Below, piece by piece: positions 17,645-26,980 of a stretch of 64,000 nucleotides of DNA. The position numbers and the translations under genes are program-made. Each line of letters starts with the position of its first letter. Position 1 is the first letter of the stretch. Source of the DNA: Stenotrophomonas sp. GTDB taxonomy: Bacteria; Pseudomonadota; Gammaproteobacteria; Xanthomonadales; Xanthomonadaceae. The notes under the pieces were generated by a model. It was not told where the DNA came from. It did no database searches and worked only from the letters and a program-made list of their open reading frames with translations. Location: contig QFOV01000006.1 of the NCBI GenBank assembly GCA_003248565.1, positions 1 to 64,000 of the forward strand. The letters run 5' to 3'.

Positions 17645-18355
17645 CTACTTCGGCGTCGCAGCCAGCGCCCGATAGTCGCGCGGGGTCATGCCGACGGTGT
17701 GCTTGAACTGGCGCGCGAACGCACTCTGGTCGGAGAAGCCACAGGCCTGGCCGACGCTGGCGATGCTGGTGTCGGTGAACAACATGCGGGTGGCAGCCTC
17801 GATGCGGAACTTGGTCAACAACTGCTGCGGCGTCAGCTGGAATACCTTCTTGAACAAGCGTTCCAGCTGCGCGACCGAGACGCCACTCTTGCCGGCCAGT
17901 GTGCGTACCCGCAGCGGTTCATGGAAATGCGCTTGCATGTATTCCACCGCAGCATGCAGGCGCTGGAAGGAAGAGTCCTCGCGGTCGGGTTGGCCAAGAT
18001 CCCGTGAGATGCCGATCAAGCCGACGATGCGGTTGTCTTCCACCAGCGGCTGCTTGAGGGTGAGGCACCAGCCCGGGCTGCGGTTGGCATAGAGCTGCAG
18101 TTCAAGCATGTCTTCGATGACTTCGCCTGTCAGCACGCGCCGATCCTGCAGGATGTAGCGCGCGGCCAGATGCGCTGGATAGAGCTGCAACACGCTTCTG
18201 CCGACGATCTCCTCGCGGCTCTTCTTCGCCAGCCGTTGCATCAAGGTCTGGTTGACGTGCGTGTAGCGGCATTCGGTGTCCTTGATGAAGAACACCACGT
18301 CGGGAAGGGGATCAAACATGCGCACCAATACCTGCGGTGACAGGGTGACAGCCAT
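17645..18355 (-). CDS. PAS-domain AraC-family transcriptional regulator
   Basis: This 236-residue regulator has an N-terminal PAS domain (about 10-115: DVVFFIKDTECRYTHVNQT, EEIVGRSVLQLYP, LVEDNRIVGLIGISRD) and a C-terminal AraC-type double HTH (about 130-232: LAGKSGVSVAQLERLFKKVF and QACGFSDQSAFARQFK). The ATG at 18355 was chosen because GGAGAG lies 7 bases upstream. PAS-AraC fusions are less common than cupin-AraC ones and may sense small molecules or redox state. It is divergent from a TonB-dependent receptor across 628 bases, which makes that receptor its likely target. Confidence 0.85.
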   Translation of the reverse strand: MAVTLSPQVLVRMFDPLPDVVFFIKDTECRYTHVNQTLMQRLAKKSREEIVGRSVLQLYPAHLAARYILQDRRVLTGEVIEDMLELQLYANRSPGWCLTLKQPLVEDNRIVGLIGISRDLGQPDREDSSFQRLHAAVEYMQAHFHEPLRVRTLAGKSGVSVAQLERLFKKVFQLTPQQLLTKFRIEAATRMLFTDTSIASVGQACGFSDQSAFARQFKHTVGMTPRDYRALAATPK

Positions 18356-18983
18356 GGCGTTGCTCTCCGTTGCGGAGCGCACACCCTGCCATTCCTGCGG
18401 CCGCCTCTCAAGCGCAATAAGTATGCTGAAATCCGCATCGTGCAGGCCAAGATACGCCTAGCGTGCGGCATCGGCTGCAGTGGAACATTGATCCCGAAAT
18501 GTACGGTCATGACGTGCTTTCGTTTCTGCAGATGCCTTTAAATCAGTTGGTTGCAGTTGTTACAGGTTGTCTTGTTTCTATCAGTCCTGCACGTTGAACA
18601 GCGAGCAGGCGTTTGCCGGGGCCGGTCAGGGGGCTGGTATTAGGCGGATCTAAGAATCCGGGTCGGTTATGCCAAGGTAGCGCGCGGATGCCAGAAGCGG
18701 CGCACGCAGTGGTTGGTCCTGGCTCGGCGTTGTGTGCTTGTTTGCCTTCGGTGTGGCCTCGTTCGGGGCCCCGGGGACCGTGATCGCTCCATCTGTTGTC
18801 GACCATTGCGCTTGCCCGCGCCGAGGTCGGTCAGCGTGTGCGCGTAAAAGTCCGGCGTCCTGGCGGCGACAGCGCCGTCATGGCGGTGGCGTGCGCCGGC
18901 AGCTGTTTGCTGGGCGGTGCAGCAGCCACTTCGTTGTTGCTTGCTCAACTTTCGTTTCGCATTTCATATCCAAGGGGAAGTAG
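18356..18983. other. Long divergent intergenic region, regulator/receptor
   Basis: This 628-base gap separates the PAS-AraC gene and the receptor gene. It holds AT-richer stretches near 18538-18580 (CCTTTAAATCAG, TTACAGGTTGTCTTG) that could carry the receptor promoter, then about 400 bases of GC-rich sequence. Short frames ending at 18983-18987 have no ribosome-binding site or recognisable family. I see no repeat element and no RNA gene here. Confidence 0.5.
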
Positions 18984-21965
18984 ATGAAGACGAATCATCG
19001 CGCCGAGCGCATTCCATGTCGTCGGCGTGGCCAGCTGGCAGTCGCTGTTGCCATTGCCTTGTGTGCCACCGCAACGGACTCTGCATGGGCGCAGGATGCT
19101 GCCGGGGAGCTGGCGAAGGAGCAGCAGGCTACTGGCGCTGAAGCGAAGAATCTCGATACCGTGATCGTCACCGGTTCGCGTATTCGTCGTGAGCCGGGCT
19201 TTGAAGGCCCCGCACCGGTAACCGCCATCAGTGCGGAAAAGATCCAGGCCTCCGGCTACACCCAGATCGCCGATCTGGTGAACCAGTTGCCCAGCTTTGC
19301 TGCAACCCAGACCAGCCAGACCGCCAACCAGACCGGCAATGTCGGTGTCAGTGCGCTGGACCTGCGTGGCATGGGCGTGCAGCGCACCTTGACGCTGGTG
19401 GATGGGCGCCGCCAGGTTGCATCGATCCCCGGCACCGCCGGCGTGGATGTCAGTGCGCTACCTGCAAGCATGATCGAGCGTGTGGACGTGGTCACCGGTG
19501 GCGCGTCCGCGCTGTACGGTGCCGATGCCGTGAACGGTGTGGTCAACTTCGTCCTCAAGCGCGACTACGAAGGGCTGGAAGCCAGCGTCCGCTACGGCGA
19601 CTCCTCGCGCGGCGACATGCCGACCTATACCGGCGACGTGCTGTTCGGCAAGAACTTCGCCGACAACCGCGGCAACTTCACCCTGTACGGCTTCTGGGAA
19701 GACAACTCCGGTACGGTGCGTGGCCAGGACCGTCCCTGGACCGCCAACGGCTACCCGTATTACGCACGCGCCAAGAGCACCGATCCGTATGTGATCCTTG
19801 ACAACAGTCGCAACGTCTACAACTCGCCCAATGCGACCGTGTTGCTGGGCAACTGCACGGTGGCCAATGCCGCCAATTGCCTGTACACCTTCAATCCGGA
19901 CGGCTCGCTGCGCCACTCGCAACTCGGCCCGGGCGGGCTGACCAACCTGAGCACCGGCTTCAACGTGCTGCAGCAGGGCACCACCGATGGCGGTGAGTTT
20001 GGTGGCCGCTATGACTCCTGGTACCTGGTGACGCCATCGGATCGCCAGACCGTGCGTTCGACGCTGGATTTCGACGTCAACGATGCGCTGCGGCTGGTGG
20101 GCACGGTCAACTATTCGCAGAGTCAGTCCGAAGCGTCCTGGCGCTCGCTCAGTACCTACGGTTCGGGTGGCAGCGAAGTGGTGCCGTATTACAGCCCCTT
20201 CATCACCCAGGAAATGATCACCGCCAACGGTGGTGCGTTCACCAATGGCATCGCCTTCGGCCGCCATTTCGATGAAGAGCTGGGGCATATGCGCCAGCAG
20301 ACCGATCGCAAGTTGCTGCAGGCAACCGTCGGCGCGGAAGGCTATTTCGACTTCTTCGGCCGCAGCTGGAACTACGAGGCTTATTACTCTTACGGACGCA
20401 GCCGCCAGCGCACCCGCGAACTCAACGCAGGCTCCTATGACCGCTTGCTGTCGGGTTTGAATTCCTACGTGGATGGTGCCGGCAACCCGATCTGCTGGGA
20501 TGGCCCGGCCGGCTGCGTGGCGATCAATCCTTTCAAGCGCCTGACCTCGGAGATGGTCGATTGGTTGACCTACGACACCGACTGGTCCACGACCACGCTG
20601 ACCCAGAAGGTTGCATCGGCCTATGCCTCCGGTGGGCTGTTCGACCTGCCTGGTGGCGAAGCCAAGATCGTGGTGGGCACGGAGTACCGCAAGGAACGCA
20701 ATGAGATTGGCACCATCGCCCAGTACGATCCGACCAATCCGGCTTATGACGCCAGCCTTGGCACTACCCAGAACGGTTTGAACGGCGAGTTCAGCGTCAA
20801 GGAGATCTTCAGCGAGCTCAGCCTGCCGCTGCTGTCGGGTGTGGCCGGCGCCGAACGCTTGTCGCTGGAGCTGGCCGGGCGCGTCTCGGACTACAGCACC
20901 GCCGGCCGCACCACGACGACGAAGCTCGGTCTGGAATGGGCGCCGATCGAAGACATCACCGTGCGTGGCACCTACGGCAAGGCGATCCGTGCGCCCAACA
21001 TCGGTGAGCTGTACACCGCCGGCAGCGTGTCGTCGGCGTGGATCTACGATCCCTGCAACGACTATGCGCTGGCCAACCGCACCAGTGCCACCAGCTACAC
21101 GGCGGGCAATTGCGCGGCGATCAGCCCCAGCGATACCAGTGTTGGCAACTATTGGCAGTGGAAGGACATCGTGTACTCGGGCAACGTCAACCTGAAGCCG
21201 GAAACCGCCAAGACCACGACCTTCGGCGTGGTGTTGCGGCCGCGCTTCATTTCCAACCTGACGGTGTCCGCCGATTACTACAAGATCGACCTGCGCGGGG
21301 TGATTTCCACCCTGGACTACCAGACCATCCTCAACCGCTGCGTCGACCAGGCCAGCCTGGACAACGCCTTCTGCGATCTGGTTACCCGCGATTCGGCTGG
21401 CGATATCGTCGAAGTGGCAGTGCAGCAGTTGAACCTCTCGCAGAGCATCGCCCGCGGCGTCGATATCAATGCCAATTGGTTTTACGACCTGGGCGGGGCA
21501 GCGGGTTCCAATGCTGGTCGCATTCTGGTTGACCTGAGCTATGGTCGTACGCTGGAACGCAAGTTCGTCGCCGACCCGCAGAATCCTGACGATGCGTGGG
21601 ACTACCTGACGCTCTGGGGCACGCCGAAGTGGAAGGGCACCGTGCGCACCGGCTGGTCCAATCCCAAGCTCAGCGTCTACTGGACCCTGCGGCATGTATC
21701 GAAGATGCGTGGCAGCAATACTTCGACTGCGGCGTATGAGCGCGAGTGGGCAGGCAATACCTTCTACAGCGATTTCTACGCCAGCTATCAGTTCACGCCG
21801 AAGTTCAGCGTGTTTGGTGGTCTCAACAACGCGTTCGATCGCGCGCCGCCGCGTGTGCCGGGCGCGGAGGCCGGCGGTGCCGGCTTCAACCAGAGCGGTT
21901 ACCAGGCGGCGGTGTATGACGTGCTGGGCCGCACCTTCAACGTCGGTCTGCGCATGAAGCTTTGA
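18984..21965 (+). CDS. TonB-dependent receptor, large, ligand unknown
   Basis: This 993-residue outer-membrane receptor has a signal peptide cut around Ala36 (ATDSAWA-Q), a TonB-box-like NLDTVIVTGSRI, and a plug with LDLRGMGVQRTLTLVDGRR and GGASALYGADAVNGVVNFVLKRD. The long barrel ends GRTFNVGLRMKL. The length and the TGSRI plug start are typical of the large TBDR group used by xanthomonads and sphingomonads for plant-derived carbohydrates, peptides and other nutrients. AGGGGAAG lies just upstream of the ATG. The divergent PAS-AraC gene is a likely regulator. No enzyme or inner-membrane transporter next door reveals the substrate. Confidence 0.85.
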   Translation: MKTNHRAERIPCRRRGQLAVAVAIALCATATDSAWAQDAAGELAKEQQATGAEAKNLDTVIVTGSRIRREPGFEGPAPVTAISAEKIQASGYTQIADLVNQLPSFAATQTSQTANQTGNVGVSALDLRGMGVQRTLTLVDGRRQVASIPGTAGVDVSALPASMIERVDVVTGGASALYGADAVNGVVNFVLKRDYEGLEASVRYGDSSRGDMPTYTGDVLFGKNFADNRGNFTLYGFWEDNSGTVRGQDRPWTANGYPYYARAKSTDPYVILDNSRNVYNSPNATVLLGNCTVANAANCLYTFNPDGSLRHSQLGPGGLTNLSTGFNVLQQGTTDGGEFGGRYDSWYLVTPSDRQTVRSTLDFDVNDALRLVGTVNYSQSQSEASWRSLSTYGSGGSEVVPYYSPFITQEMITANGGAFTNGIAFGRHFDEELGHMRQQTDRKLLQATVGAEGYFDFFGRSWNYEAYYSYGRSRQRTRELNAGSYDRLLSGLNSYVDGAGNPICWDGPAGCVAINPFKRLTSEMVDWLTYDTDWSTTTLTQKVASAYASGGLFDLPGGEAKIVVGTEYRKERNEIGTIAQYDPTNPAYDASLGTTQNGLNGEFSVKEIFSELSLPLLSGVAGAERLSLELAGRVSDYSTAGRTTTTKLGLEWAPIEDITVRGTYGKAIRAPNIGELYTAGSVSSAWIYDPCNDYALANRTSATSYTAGNCAAISPSDTSVGNYWQWKDIVYSGNVNLKPETAKTTTFGVVLRPRFISNLTVSADYYKIDLRGVISTLDYQTILNRCVDQASLDNAFCDLVTRDSAGDIVEVAVQQLNLSQSIARGVDINANWFYDLGGAAGSNAGRILVDLSYGRTLERKFVADPQNPDDAWDYLTLWGTPKWKGTVRTGWSNPKLSVYWTLRHVSKMRGSNTSTAAYEREWAGNTFYSDFYASYQFTPKFSVFGGLNNAFDRAPPRVPGAEAGGAGFNQSGYQAAVYDVLGRTFNVGLRMKL

Positions 21966-21990
21966 CCAACTTCCGCTACTGCAAATAGAA

Positions 21991-22019
21991 CAGGGCCGAC
22001 GGAATCACCGTCGGCCCTG
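21991..22019 (+). terminator. Intrinsic terminator after the large TBDR gene
   Basis: The 12-bp stem CAGGGCCGACGG/CCGTCGGCCCTG is followed by CTTGTTTTC on the plus strand. It lies between convergent genes and may also serve btuB, though the minus-strand T-run is weak. Confidence 0.8.
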
Positions 22020-22068
22020 CTTGTTTTCACACTGGCGGAAACCGCAGCGGCGCTGCGGCTTCGCTGAC

Positions 22069-23940
22069 TCAGTTGGCCTTGCTGTTGTAACGCAGGGTCA
22101 GCTGGTATTCGCGGCCCGGCTGGTTGTACCAGGCAACGGTTTCGTACTCGCGGTCGAACACGTTGGCGGCCTTGGCCTGCAGGCTCCATGCGTCGTTGAT
22201 GGCGTATTCAACGCGCACATCCATGGTGCCGTAGCCGGCCAGACGCACGCTGTTGGCAGCGTTGTCGAAGCGGTGGCCACTGCCTGCAGCGGTCACGCCC
22301 AGACGCAGCGGGCCGAAGCTCTTGTCCACGTCCAGACGACCGCTGGTACGCGCGCGGCGGGCCAGCAGGTTGTCGTAGGTGGCAGCGCCGGAGGTGTGGT
22401 CGCGCGGGTCGGTGAAGCTGGCCTGGGCGTTGATGTCGAAGCCAGCCAGCGACAGGTAGCCGGTCAGCTCGGCGCCGCGGATGCGGGCTTCGGCAACGTT
22501 GACCAGGTCGAAGTTGCTGTCATAGCCGATCAGCTGGTCGACGCGGGTTTCGTAGGCGTTGAAGGTCCAGTTCCAGTTGTCGGCGTACTGCGCGATGCCG
22601 AGGTTCAGGCTCTTGGATTCTTCCGGCTTCAGGTTCGGGTTGCTGAAGCCCGGGTAGTACAGGTCGTTGAACGTCGGTGCCTTGAAGCCGGTGCCGGCGC
22701 TGGCGGTCAGGCGGAAACCATTGCCGAAGGCAAAGCCATAACCCAGGCTGCCGGTGGTGTGGTTGCCGAACTGCTCGTTGTCGTCGTTGCGCACGCTGGC
22801 CTGCAGCGAGTGCGCGCCGAACTGGCCCTGGTACTCGGCAAACACGCCGAGGTTGTCGCGCTGGTCGATGTCGAAGGCGGTGGAGCTGGTGACCTTGTCG
22901 TTCTGCCAATCGGCGCCAGCGGTGATCTGCTGGCCTTCGGCGAAGCTGAAGTCGCCCTGCACGCTGGCGGTGTCGCGGCGGGTATCGAAGGCGCTGGCGA
23001 AGCTGCGGGTGCCGGTGCTGGCATCCGCGAAGTAGTTGTCGGCCTGGTCGCGGTTGCGGCCAACCTGTGCGCTCAGGCGGAAGCGCTCGGATGCAGCCCA
23101 GGCGAGCTTGGCACCGTAGACCTGCTGGCGGTTGTCGGCTTCGTTGCCGCCGAAGATGCTGCCGTCGTATTCGTTGAAGCTGTCGGCGTTGAGCACATGG
23201 CCTTCCAGGCTCAGCGTGTCGGTCAGGGCATAGCCACCGCGCACGTTGATGGAGGTGTTGCGGTAGCCATCGCGGTCCGGCTCATCGGCGAAGCAGCCGG
23301 CGCCCCAGCCAGCGGCGGTGCCGCGGCAGGCGTTGATGCCGTCGGTCTTCTGGTAGCCGCCCTGGGCCGAGATCCAGCCGCGCTCACCGCGGTTGCTGAA
23401 GCCGGCGCTGACTTGGCGCAGGTTGTTGCTGCCGGCGGTGATCGCCAGGTTCTGCTGCAGGCCCTGGCCAGCGTTGCGGGTGAAGATCTGGATCACGCCG
23501 CCGATGGCCTCGGAGCCGTACAGGCTCGAACGCGGGCCACGCACGATTTCAATGCGCTCGATCTGGTCAACCGGCAGGTCCTGCAGGGCGGCCATGCCGC
23601 TGGTGGCCGAGGCCACGCGCACGCCGTCCACCAGCACCAGCACCTGGTTGGAGTTGCTGCCACGCAGGAACAGCGAGGTGATCTTGCCGTTGCCGCCCTG
23701 GTTGGCGAAGTCCAGGCCGGCGCGGCCGCGCAGCAGGTCCTGCAGCGAGTTGGCCTGGCTGTGGTCGATCTGCGCACGGTCGATGACCTGCACCGGCACC
23801 ACGCTGTTCTCGATGGAGATCGGGGTACGGGTGGCGGTGACGGTGACGTCGTCCAGTTCGGTTGGTGCGTTCTGCGCGGCAGCAACGCCCGGCAATGCCA
23901 GGGCAAGGGCGAGCGAAAGGGTGTGGTAAGACAGTTTCAT
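22069..23940 (-). CDS. btuB: Vitamin B12 TonB-dependent receptor
   Basis: This 623-residue outer-membrane cobalamin receptor has a signal peptide (LALALALPGVAAA), TonB box DDVTVTATRTP, a plug with LFLRGSNSNQVLVLVDGVRV and GPRSSLYGSEAIGGVIQIFTR, and a barrel of about the BtuB length. GGAG lies 6 bases before the ATG. The function is set by the cobalamin riboswitch in its leader and the divergent cobTCS genes, which together show B12 scavenging and repair. The antisense strand carries an 840-codon open frame that is a GC-bias shadow. Confidence 0.95.
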   Translation of the reverse strand: MKLSYHTLSLALALALPGVAAAQNAPTELDDVTVTATRTPISIENSVVPVQVIDRAQIDHSQANSLQDLLRGRAGLDFANQGGNGKITSLFLRGSNSNQVLVLVDGVRVASATSGMAALQDLPVDQIERIEIVRGPRSSLYGSEAIGGVIQIFTRNAGQGLQQNLAITAGSNNLRQVSAGFSNRGERGWISAQGGYQKTDGINACRGTAAGWGAGCFADEPDRDGYRNTSINVRGGYALTDTLSLEGHVLNADSFNEYDGSIFGGNEADNRQQVYGAKLAWAASERFRLSAQVGRNRDQADNYFADASTGTRSFASAFDTRRDTASVQGDFSFAEGQQITAGADWQNDKVTSSTAFDIDQRDNLGVFAEYQGQFGAHSLQASVRNDDNEQFGNHTTGSLGYGFAFGNGFRLTASAGTGFKAPTFNDLYYPGFSNPNLKPEESKSLNLGIAQYADNWNWTFNAYETRVDQLIGYDSNFDLVNVAEARIRGAELTGYLSLAGFDINAQASFTDPRDHTSGAATYDNLLARRARTSGRLDVDKSFGPLRLGVTAAGSGHRFDNAANSVRLAGYGTMDVRVEYAINDAWSLQAKAANVFDREYETVAWYNQPGREYQLTLRYNSKAN

Positions 23941-24072
23941 GGAAGCTCCTGGGCCTGCACGCTCCCGCGCAGGCGGATTGGGGAGGCTGCCAGAAGAGGG
24001 AGAAGACGGAGGCGGCGCACACGGCGCTACAGCCGCCGCCATGCCCTCCGCATCGCAACCAGTCGGCTTCCG

Positions 24073-24262
24073 GGCCGGTCTCCGGACTCGCAGGCGAGGC
24101 GGCGTGGGCCGCTTCCGTCCAGACGCCTTCCCGTGCCGTGCACAGTGGCGCCATGTCTGGACTTGTCCTGCTTACCGTTGCGGGGGCAGTGCCGGAATGG
24201 CGACATGCTGGAGTTCCAGCAGTGCGCGGCACCGGCTTCCCGTTTCAACCGACCGGCAATGC
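24073..24262 (-). promoter_or_regulatory. Cobalamin riboswitch controlling btuB
   Basis: On the minus strand the leader shows the conserved order of the cobalamin aptamer. The GGGAAgcCGGTG segment is at the 5' end. The core CACTGCCCCCGCAACGGTAA lies at 24172-24191. The B12 box GCCACTG lies near 24149. GCGAGTCCGGAGACCGGCC closes the 3' side near 24073. A strong hairpin (ACCGACCGGC/GCCGGTCGGT) lies just upstream at 24250-24272. With adenosylcobalamin bound, such elements reduce translation or transcription of the downstream btuB. Confidence 0.95.
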
Positions 24263-24367
24263 CGGTCGGTCACCCGAAAGTGCGCGCATTCTATGCCATT
24301 GCCGCCAGCGTTGCCGGAATGGGCGGCAACGGCCGGCATGGCGCGGACTCTGTAACCGGGGTTCAAG

Positions 24368-24471
24368 GTAGCCCGGGTAAGCGCATGCGCACCCGGGAAG
24401 TGCAGGGCGCCGCAGGCCTGCAGCGGTGCTGCAATCTCGTTCCCCGGGTGCGCTGCGCTTACCCGGGCTAC
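24368..24471. repeat. Long CCCGGG-type palindromic repeat
   Basis: GTAGCCCGGGTAAGCG at the left end is inverted as CGCTTACCCGGGCTAC at the right end, with CACCCGGG/CCCGGGTG inner arms. It is a different repeat family from the REP and SMAG elements and sits between the btuB riboswitch and cobT. Confidence 0.85.
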
Positions 24472-24576
24472 GTGTTGCATGAGTTCGATTTGATTGGGGG
24501 CTGGCGAAACAAGCCCTGCGCAGCACTGTTGCCGAGTGGCTAGAATGCGCGCTGCAAACGCAGTATCGGAAGTGTC

Positions 24577-25647
24577 GTGACAGAAATATGGTACGGGCAG
24601 GCCTGCGGCCAGCCTTCGCAGGAATACCGGCAGCGCGCCCTGCTGCGCCAGCGCCAGCTGACCAAGCCGGAAGGCGCCCTGGGTCGTTTGGAGACATTGG
24701 CCGTTGAACTGGCTGCGCTGCAAGGCGTGGATCAGCCGGTGGCGCAGCGTGTGCCGGTGGTGGTGTTCGCAGGCGACCACGGCGTGACCGCGCAGGGCGT
24801 GTCGGCTTACCCGGCCGAAGTGACGGTGCAGATGCTGCACAACTTCGCCGGCGGCGGTGCTGCCATTGCGGTACTGGCGCGTGAACTGGGCCTGCCACTG
24901 CACGTATGGGACGTAGGCAGCCGCGCTACCACAGCGATTGCCGGCGTGGTCAGTGCCAAGACCCTGCATGGTACTGCTGACTTCAGCGCAGGCCCGGCGA
25001 TGTCGGCAGTCGATCTGGACGCTGCCTTCGATGCGGGTCGCTGCGCGGTGGAGGCTGTCTGTGCCGATGGTGCGGATTTGTTGGTGTTCGGCGAGATGGG
25101 CATCGGCAACACCACCGCTGCGAGTGCCATCGCTGCCGTGCTTGGCCCGTTGCCATTGGACGAGTTGGTTGGCGCCGGTACTGGCCTGGACGCGGTGCGC
25201 ATGGTGCAGAAGAAGAATCTGATCGCACGCGCGCTGAGCCTGCATGGTGACGCGATCAACACGGCCGAGTCGCCCGCGTACGAAGCATTGCAACGTGTAG
25301 GTGGATTGGAGATCGCAGCGATCAGCGCGGCGATGATCGCCGCAGCACAGCGACGTATTCCAGTGTTGGTGGATGGCTTCATCGTCTCTGCTGCGGCATT
25401 GGCAGCAGTACGCATCAATCCCAGCCTGCGGCCATGGCTGCTGTTCTCGCACCAGTCTGCCGAGCGTGGTCACATCCGTCTGCTGGAGGCATTGCAGGCG
25501 CAGCCGCTGCTGTCATTGGACCTGCGTCTTGGTGAAGGCTCCGGTGCCGCGCTCGCGTTGCCGCTGGTGCGCATGGCCTGCGCCCTGCACAACAGCATGG
25601 CGACGTTCGCCGAGGCAGCTGTTGCCGACCGCGGTGGCGGCCGATGA
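24577..25647 (+). CDS. cobT: Nicotinate-nucleotide:dimethylbenzimidazole phosphoribosyltransferase
   Basis: This 356-residue enzyme makes alpha-ribazole phosphate from nicotinate mononucleotide and 5,6-dimethylbenzimidazole, activating the lower ligand of cobalamin. Diagnostic motifs are VVFAGDHGVTAQGVSAYP, FGEMGIGNTTAASA, GAGTGLD and LRLGEGSGAALALP, which contains the catalytic Glu. GTG at 24577 with GGAAG upstream is the start. It overlaps the next gene by four bases (ATGA), beginning a tight cobT-cobC-cobS operon. No riboswitch was recognised on this strand. Confidence 0.96.
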   Translation: MTEIWYGQACGQPSQEYRQRALLRQRQLTKPEGALGRLETLAVELAALQGVDQPVAQRVPVVVFAGDHGVTAQGVSAYPAEVTVQMLHNFAGGGAAIAVLARELGLPLHVWDVGSRATTAIAGVVSAKTLHGTADFSAGPAMSAVDLDAAFDAGRCAVEAVCADGADLLVFGEMGIGNTTAASAIAAVLGPLPLDELVGAGTGLDAVRMVQKKNLIARALSLHGDAINTAESPAYEALQRVGGLEIAAISAAMIAAAQRRIPVLVDGFIVSAAALAAVRINPSLRPWLLFSHQSAERGHIRLLEALQAQPLLSLDLRLGEGSGAALALPLVRMACALHNSMATFAEAAVADRGGGR

Positions 25648-26231
25648 TTCTTGATCTGATGCGGCATGCCTCCACCGGGCGGGCCGGCCACCTCGACGGT
25701 CGTACCGATCCGCCCTTGATCGAAGGCGCGATGGACACGCTGTACCGCAGCCACGCAGGCATTGGCTGGAGCCGGGTGATCACGTCGCCGCGTCGGCGCG
25801 CGCTGGATACCGCGCATGCATTGGTGGCTGGCAGCAACCAGTTCTGCGAGATCCACCCGGATTGGGCCGAGCTCGACTTCGGCGATTGGGACGGACTGCA
25901 TTTCGATGAAGTTCCAGCCGAGCAGCTTGCTGGCTTCTACAGCGAACCGCACGATGTGGTGCCGCCCAACGGCGAATCCTGGCAGCAGTTCCAGGCGCGT
26001 GTGGAAGAACAGCTGCATCGTTTGGTGGACGAAGACGATTGTGACGGCCAGCCGGTGCTGGTGGTCAGCCACGCCGGCGTGTTGCGGCTGGTGGTGTCGC
26101 GCGTCTGTGGGATGAGCTTGTCCTCGCTGTGGGCGATGCGCATCGATTACGGCACCCGTGTGCGCCTGCGCGTGGAGCGTGGCGAAGACGGCCAGTTGTG
26201 GGGTGAACTGCTGGAGTTGCGACAACCATGA
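25644..26231 (+). CDS. cobC: Histidine phosphatase, probable alpha-ribazole phosphatase
   Basis: This 195-residue member of the phosphoglycerate-mutase/histidine-phosphatase family has the catalytic RHxxT motif at His8 (LMRHAST), the second histidine in VVSHAGVLRL, and the acidic proton-donor region ELDFGDWDG. Its place between cobT and cobS, with ATGA overlaps at both ends, supports removal of phosphate from alpha-ribazole phosphate. Sequence alone would only give a general phosphatase. Confidence 0.88.
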   Translation: MILDLMRHASTGRAGHLDGRTDPPLIEGAMDTLYRSHAGIGWSRVITSPRRRALDTAHALVAGSNQFCEIHPDWAELDFGDWDGLHFDEVPAEQLAGFYSEPHDVVPPNGESWQQFQARVEEQLHRLVDEDDCDGQPVLVVSHAGVLRLVVSRVCGMSLSSLWAMRIDYGTRVRLRVERGEDGQLWGELLELRQP

Positions 26232-26980
26232 TTGGACGCCGCCTGATCCTTGCCATTCAATTCCTGACCCGGCTGCCGACACCGCAGGTGCGCGACTTCC
26301 GCCAGGAGGACCTGAGCAGGTCGGCGGTGTACTACCCCTTGGTTGGCGCCATCATTGGCGTCCTGCTGGCGCTGCCGCTGTATGGCCTGTCGGATCGGCC
26401 TTGGCTGGCGGGTGCGCTGACCTTGTTGCTGTGGGTATGGGTGACTGGCGCGCTGCATCTGGATGGCCTGGGCGATGTTGCCGATGCCTTCGGTGCCGCC
26501 CATCGCAACCCGCAGCGCTTCCTGGAGGTGCTCAAGGACCCGCATATGGGCGTGTTCGGCGTGGTCGCGCTGATCATGCAGCTGCTGCTCAAGTTCGTGC
26601 TGTTGACCGAGCTTGCGGTGGGCCCGTTGTGGTTCGGCATCGTGCTGGTGCCGGCGTGGGCACGCTGGGGCACCCTGTGGTGGAGCCAGCGCATACCGTC
26701 GCTGCATGGTGATGGTATGGGTGAGCGCTTTTCCTGGCAGCTGCGACCGTCGGCGATGTGGGCGTGGGCAGTGTTGCTGGCCGCGATCAGCGTGGTGTTT
26801 GCATGGCCGCTGTTGATTGCATTGCTGCTGGTACCGCTGGTAGCGCTGTGGTGGAAGCGCAAGCTTGGTGGGATCTCCGGCGATGGCCTGGGTGCCAGCG
26901 TCGAAGTAGTGGAGACCTTGCTGATGCTGGCGCTGGTGGTCCTCGCACCGCTGCCCGTAGACATTGTGGGAGCGGCGTAA
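26228..26980 (+). CDS. cobS: Adenosylcobinamide-GDP ribazoletransferase (cobalamin synthase)
   Basis: This 250-residue inner-membrane enzyme joins adenosylcobinamide-GDP and alpha-ribazole to make cobalamin. It shows the CobS signatures TRLPTPQV near the N-terminus, PLVGAIIGVLLALPLY, HLDGLGDVADAFGAAH (metal-binding acidic motif) and LKDPHMGVFGVVAL, with several transmembrane helices. The last four residues (VGAA) and the stop codon are encoded by a REP element that starts inside the gene. CobU/CobP is absent from this operon, so cobinamide activation must be encoded elsewhere. Confidence 0.95.
   Translation: MIGRRLILAIQFLTRLPTPQVRDFRQEDLSRSAVYYPLVGAIIGVLLALPLYGLSDRPWLAGALTLLLWVWVTGALHLDGLGDVADAFGAAHRNPQRFLEVLKDPHMGVFGVVALIMQLLLKFVLLTELAVGPLWFGIVLVPAWARWGTLWWSQRIPSLHGDGMGERFSWQLRPSAMWAWAVLLAAISVVFAWPLLIALLLVPLVALWWKRKLGGISGDGLGASVEVVETLLMLALVVLAPLPVDIVGAA

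Noticed and set aside
18732..18987. Two short frames (83 and 63 codons) ending at the TBDR start, one overlapping it by ATGA
   Set aside because: The overlap looks like coupling, but neither has a ribosome-binding site or family, and one needs a TTG start.
19458..21695. 745-codon antisense frame inside the large TBDR gene
   Set aside because: His/Arg/Gln-rich shadow of a gene with clear receptor motifs; no start signal.
22021..24543. 840-codon open frame on the plus strand, antisense to btuB and the riboswitch
   Set aside because: Low-complexity Val/Ala/Gly composition with no domain. It mirrors a well-supported btuB gene and runs across a riboswitch, so it is a GC3 shadow.
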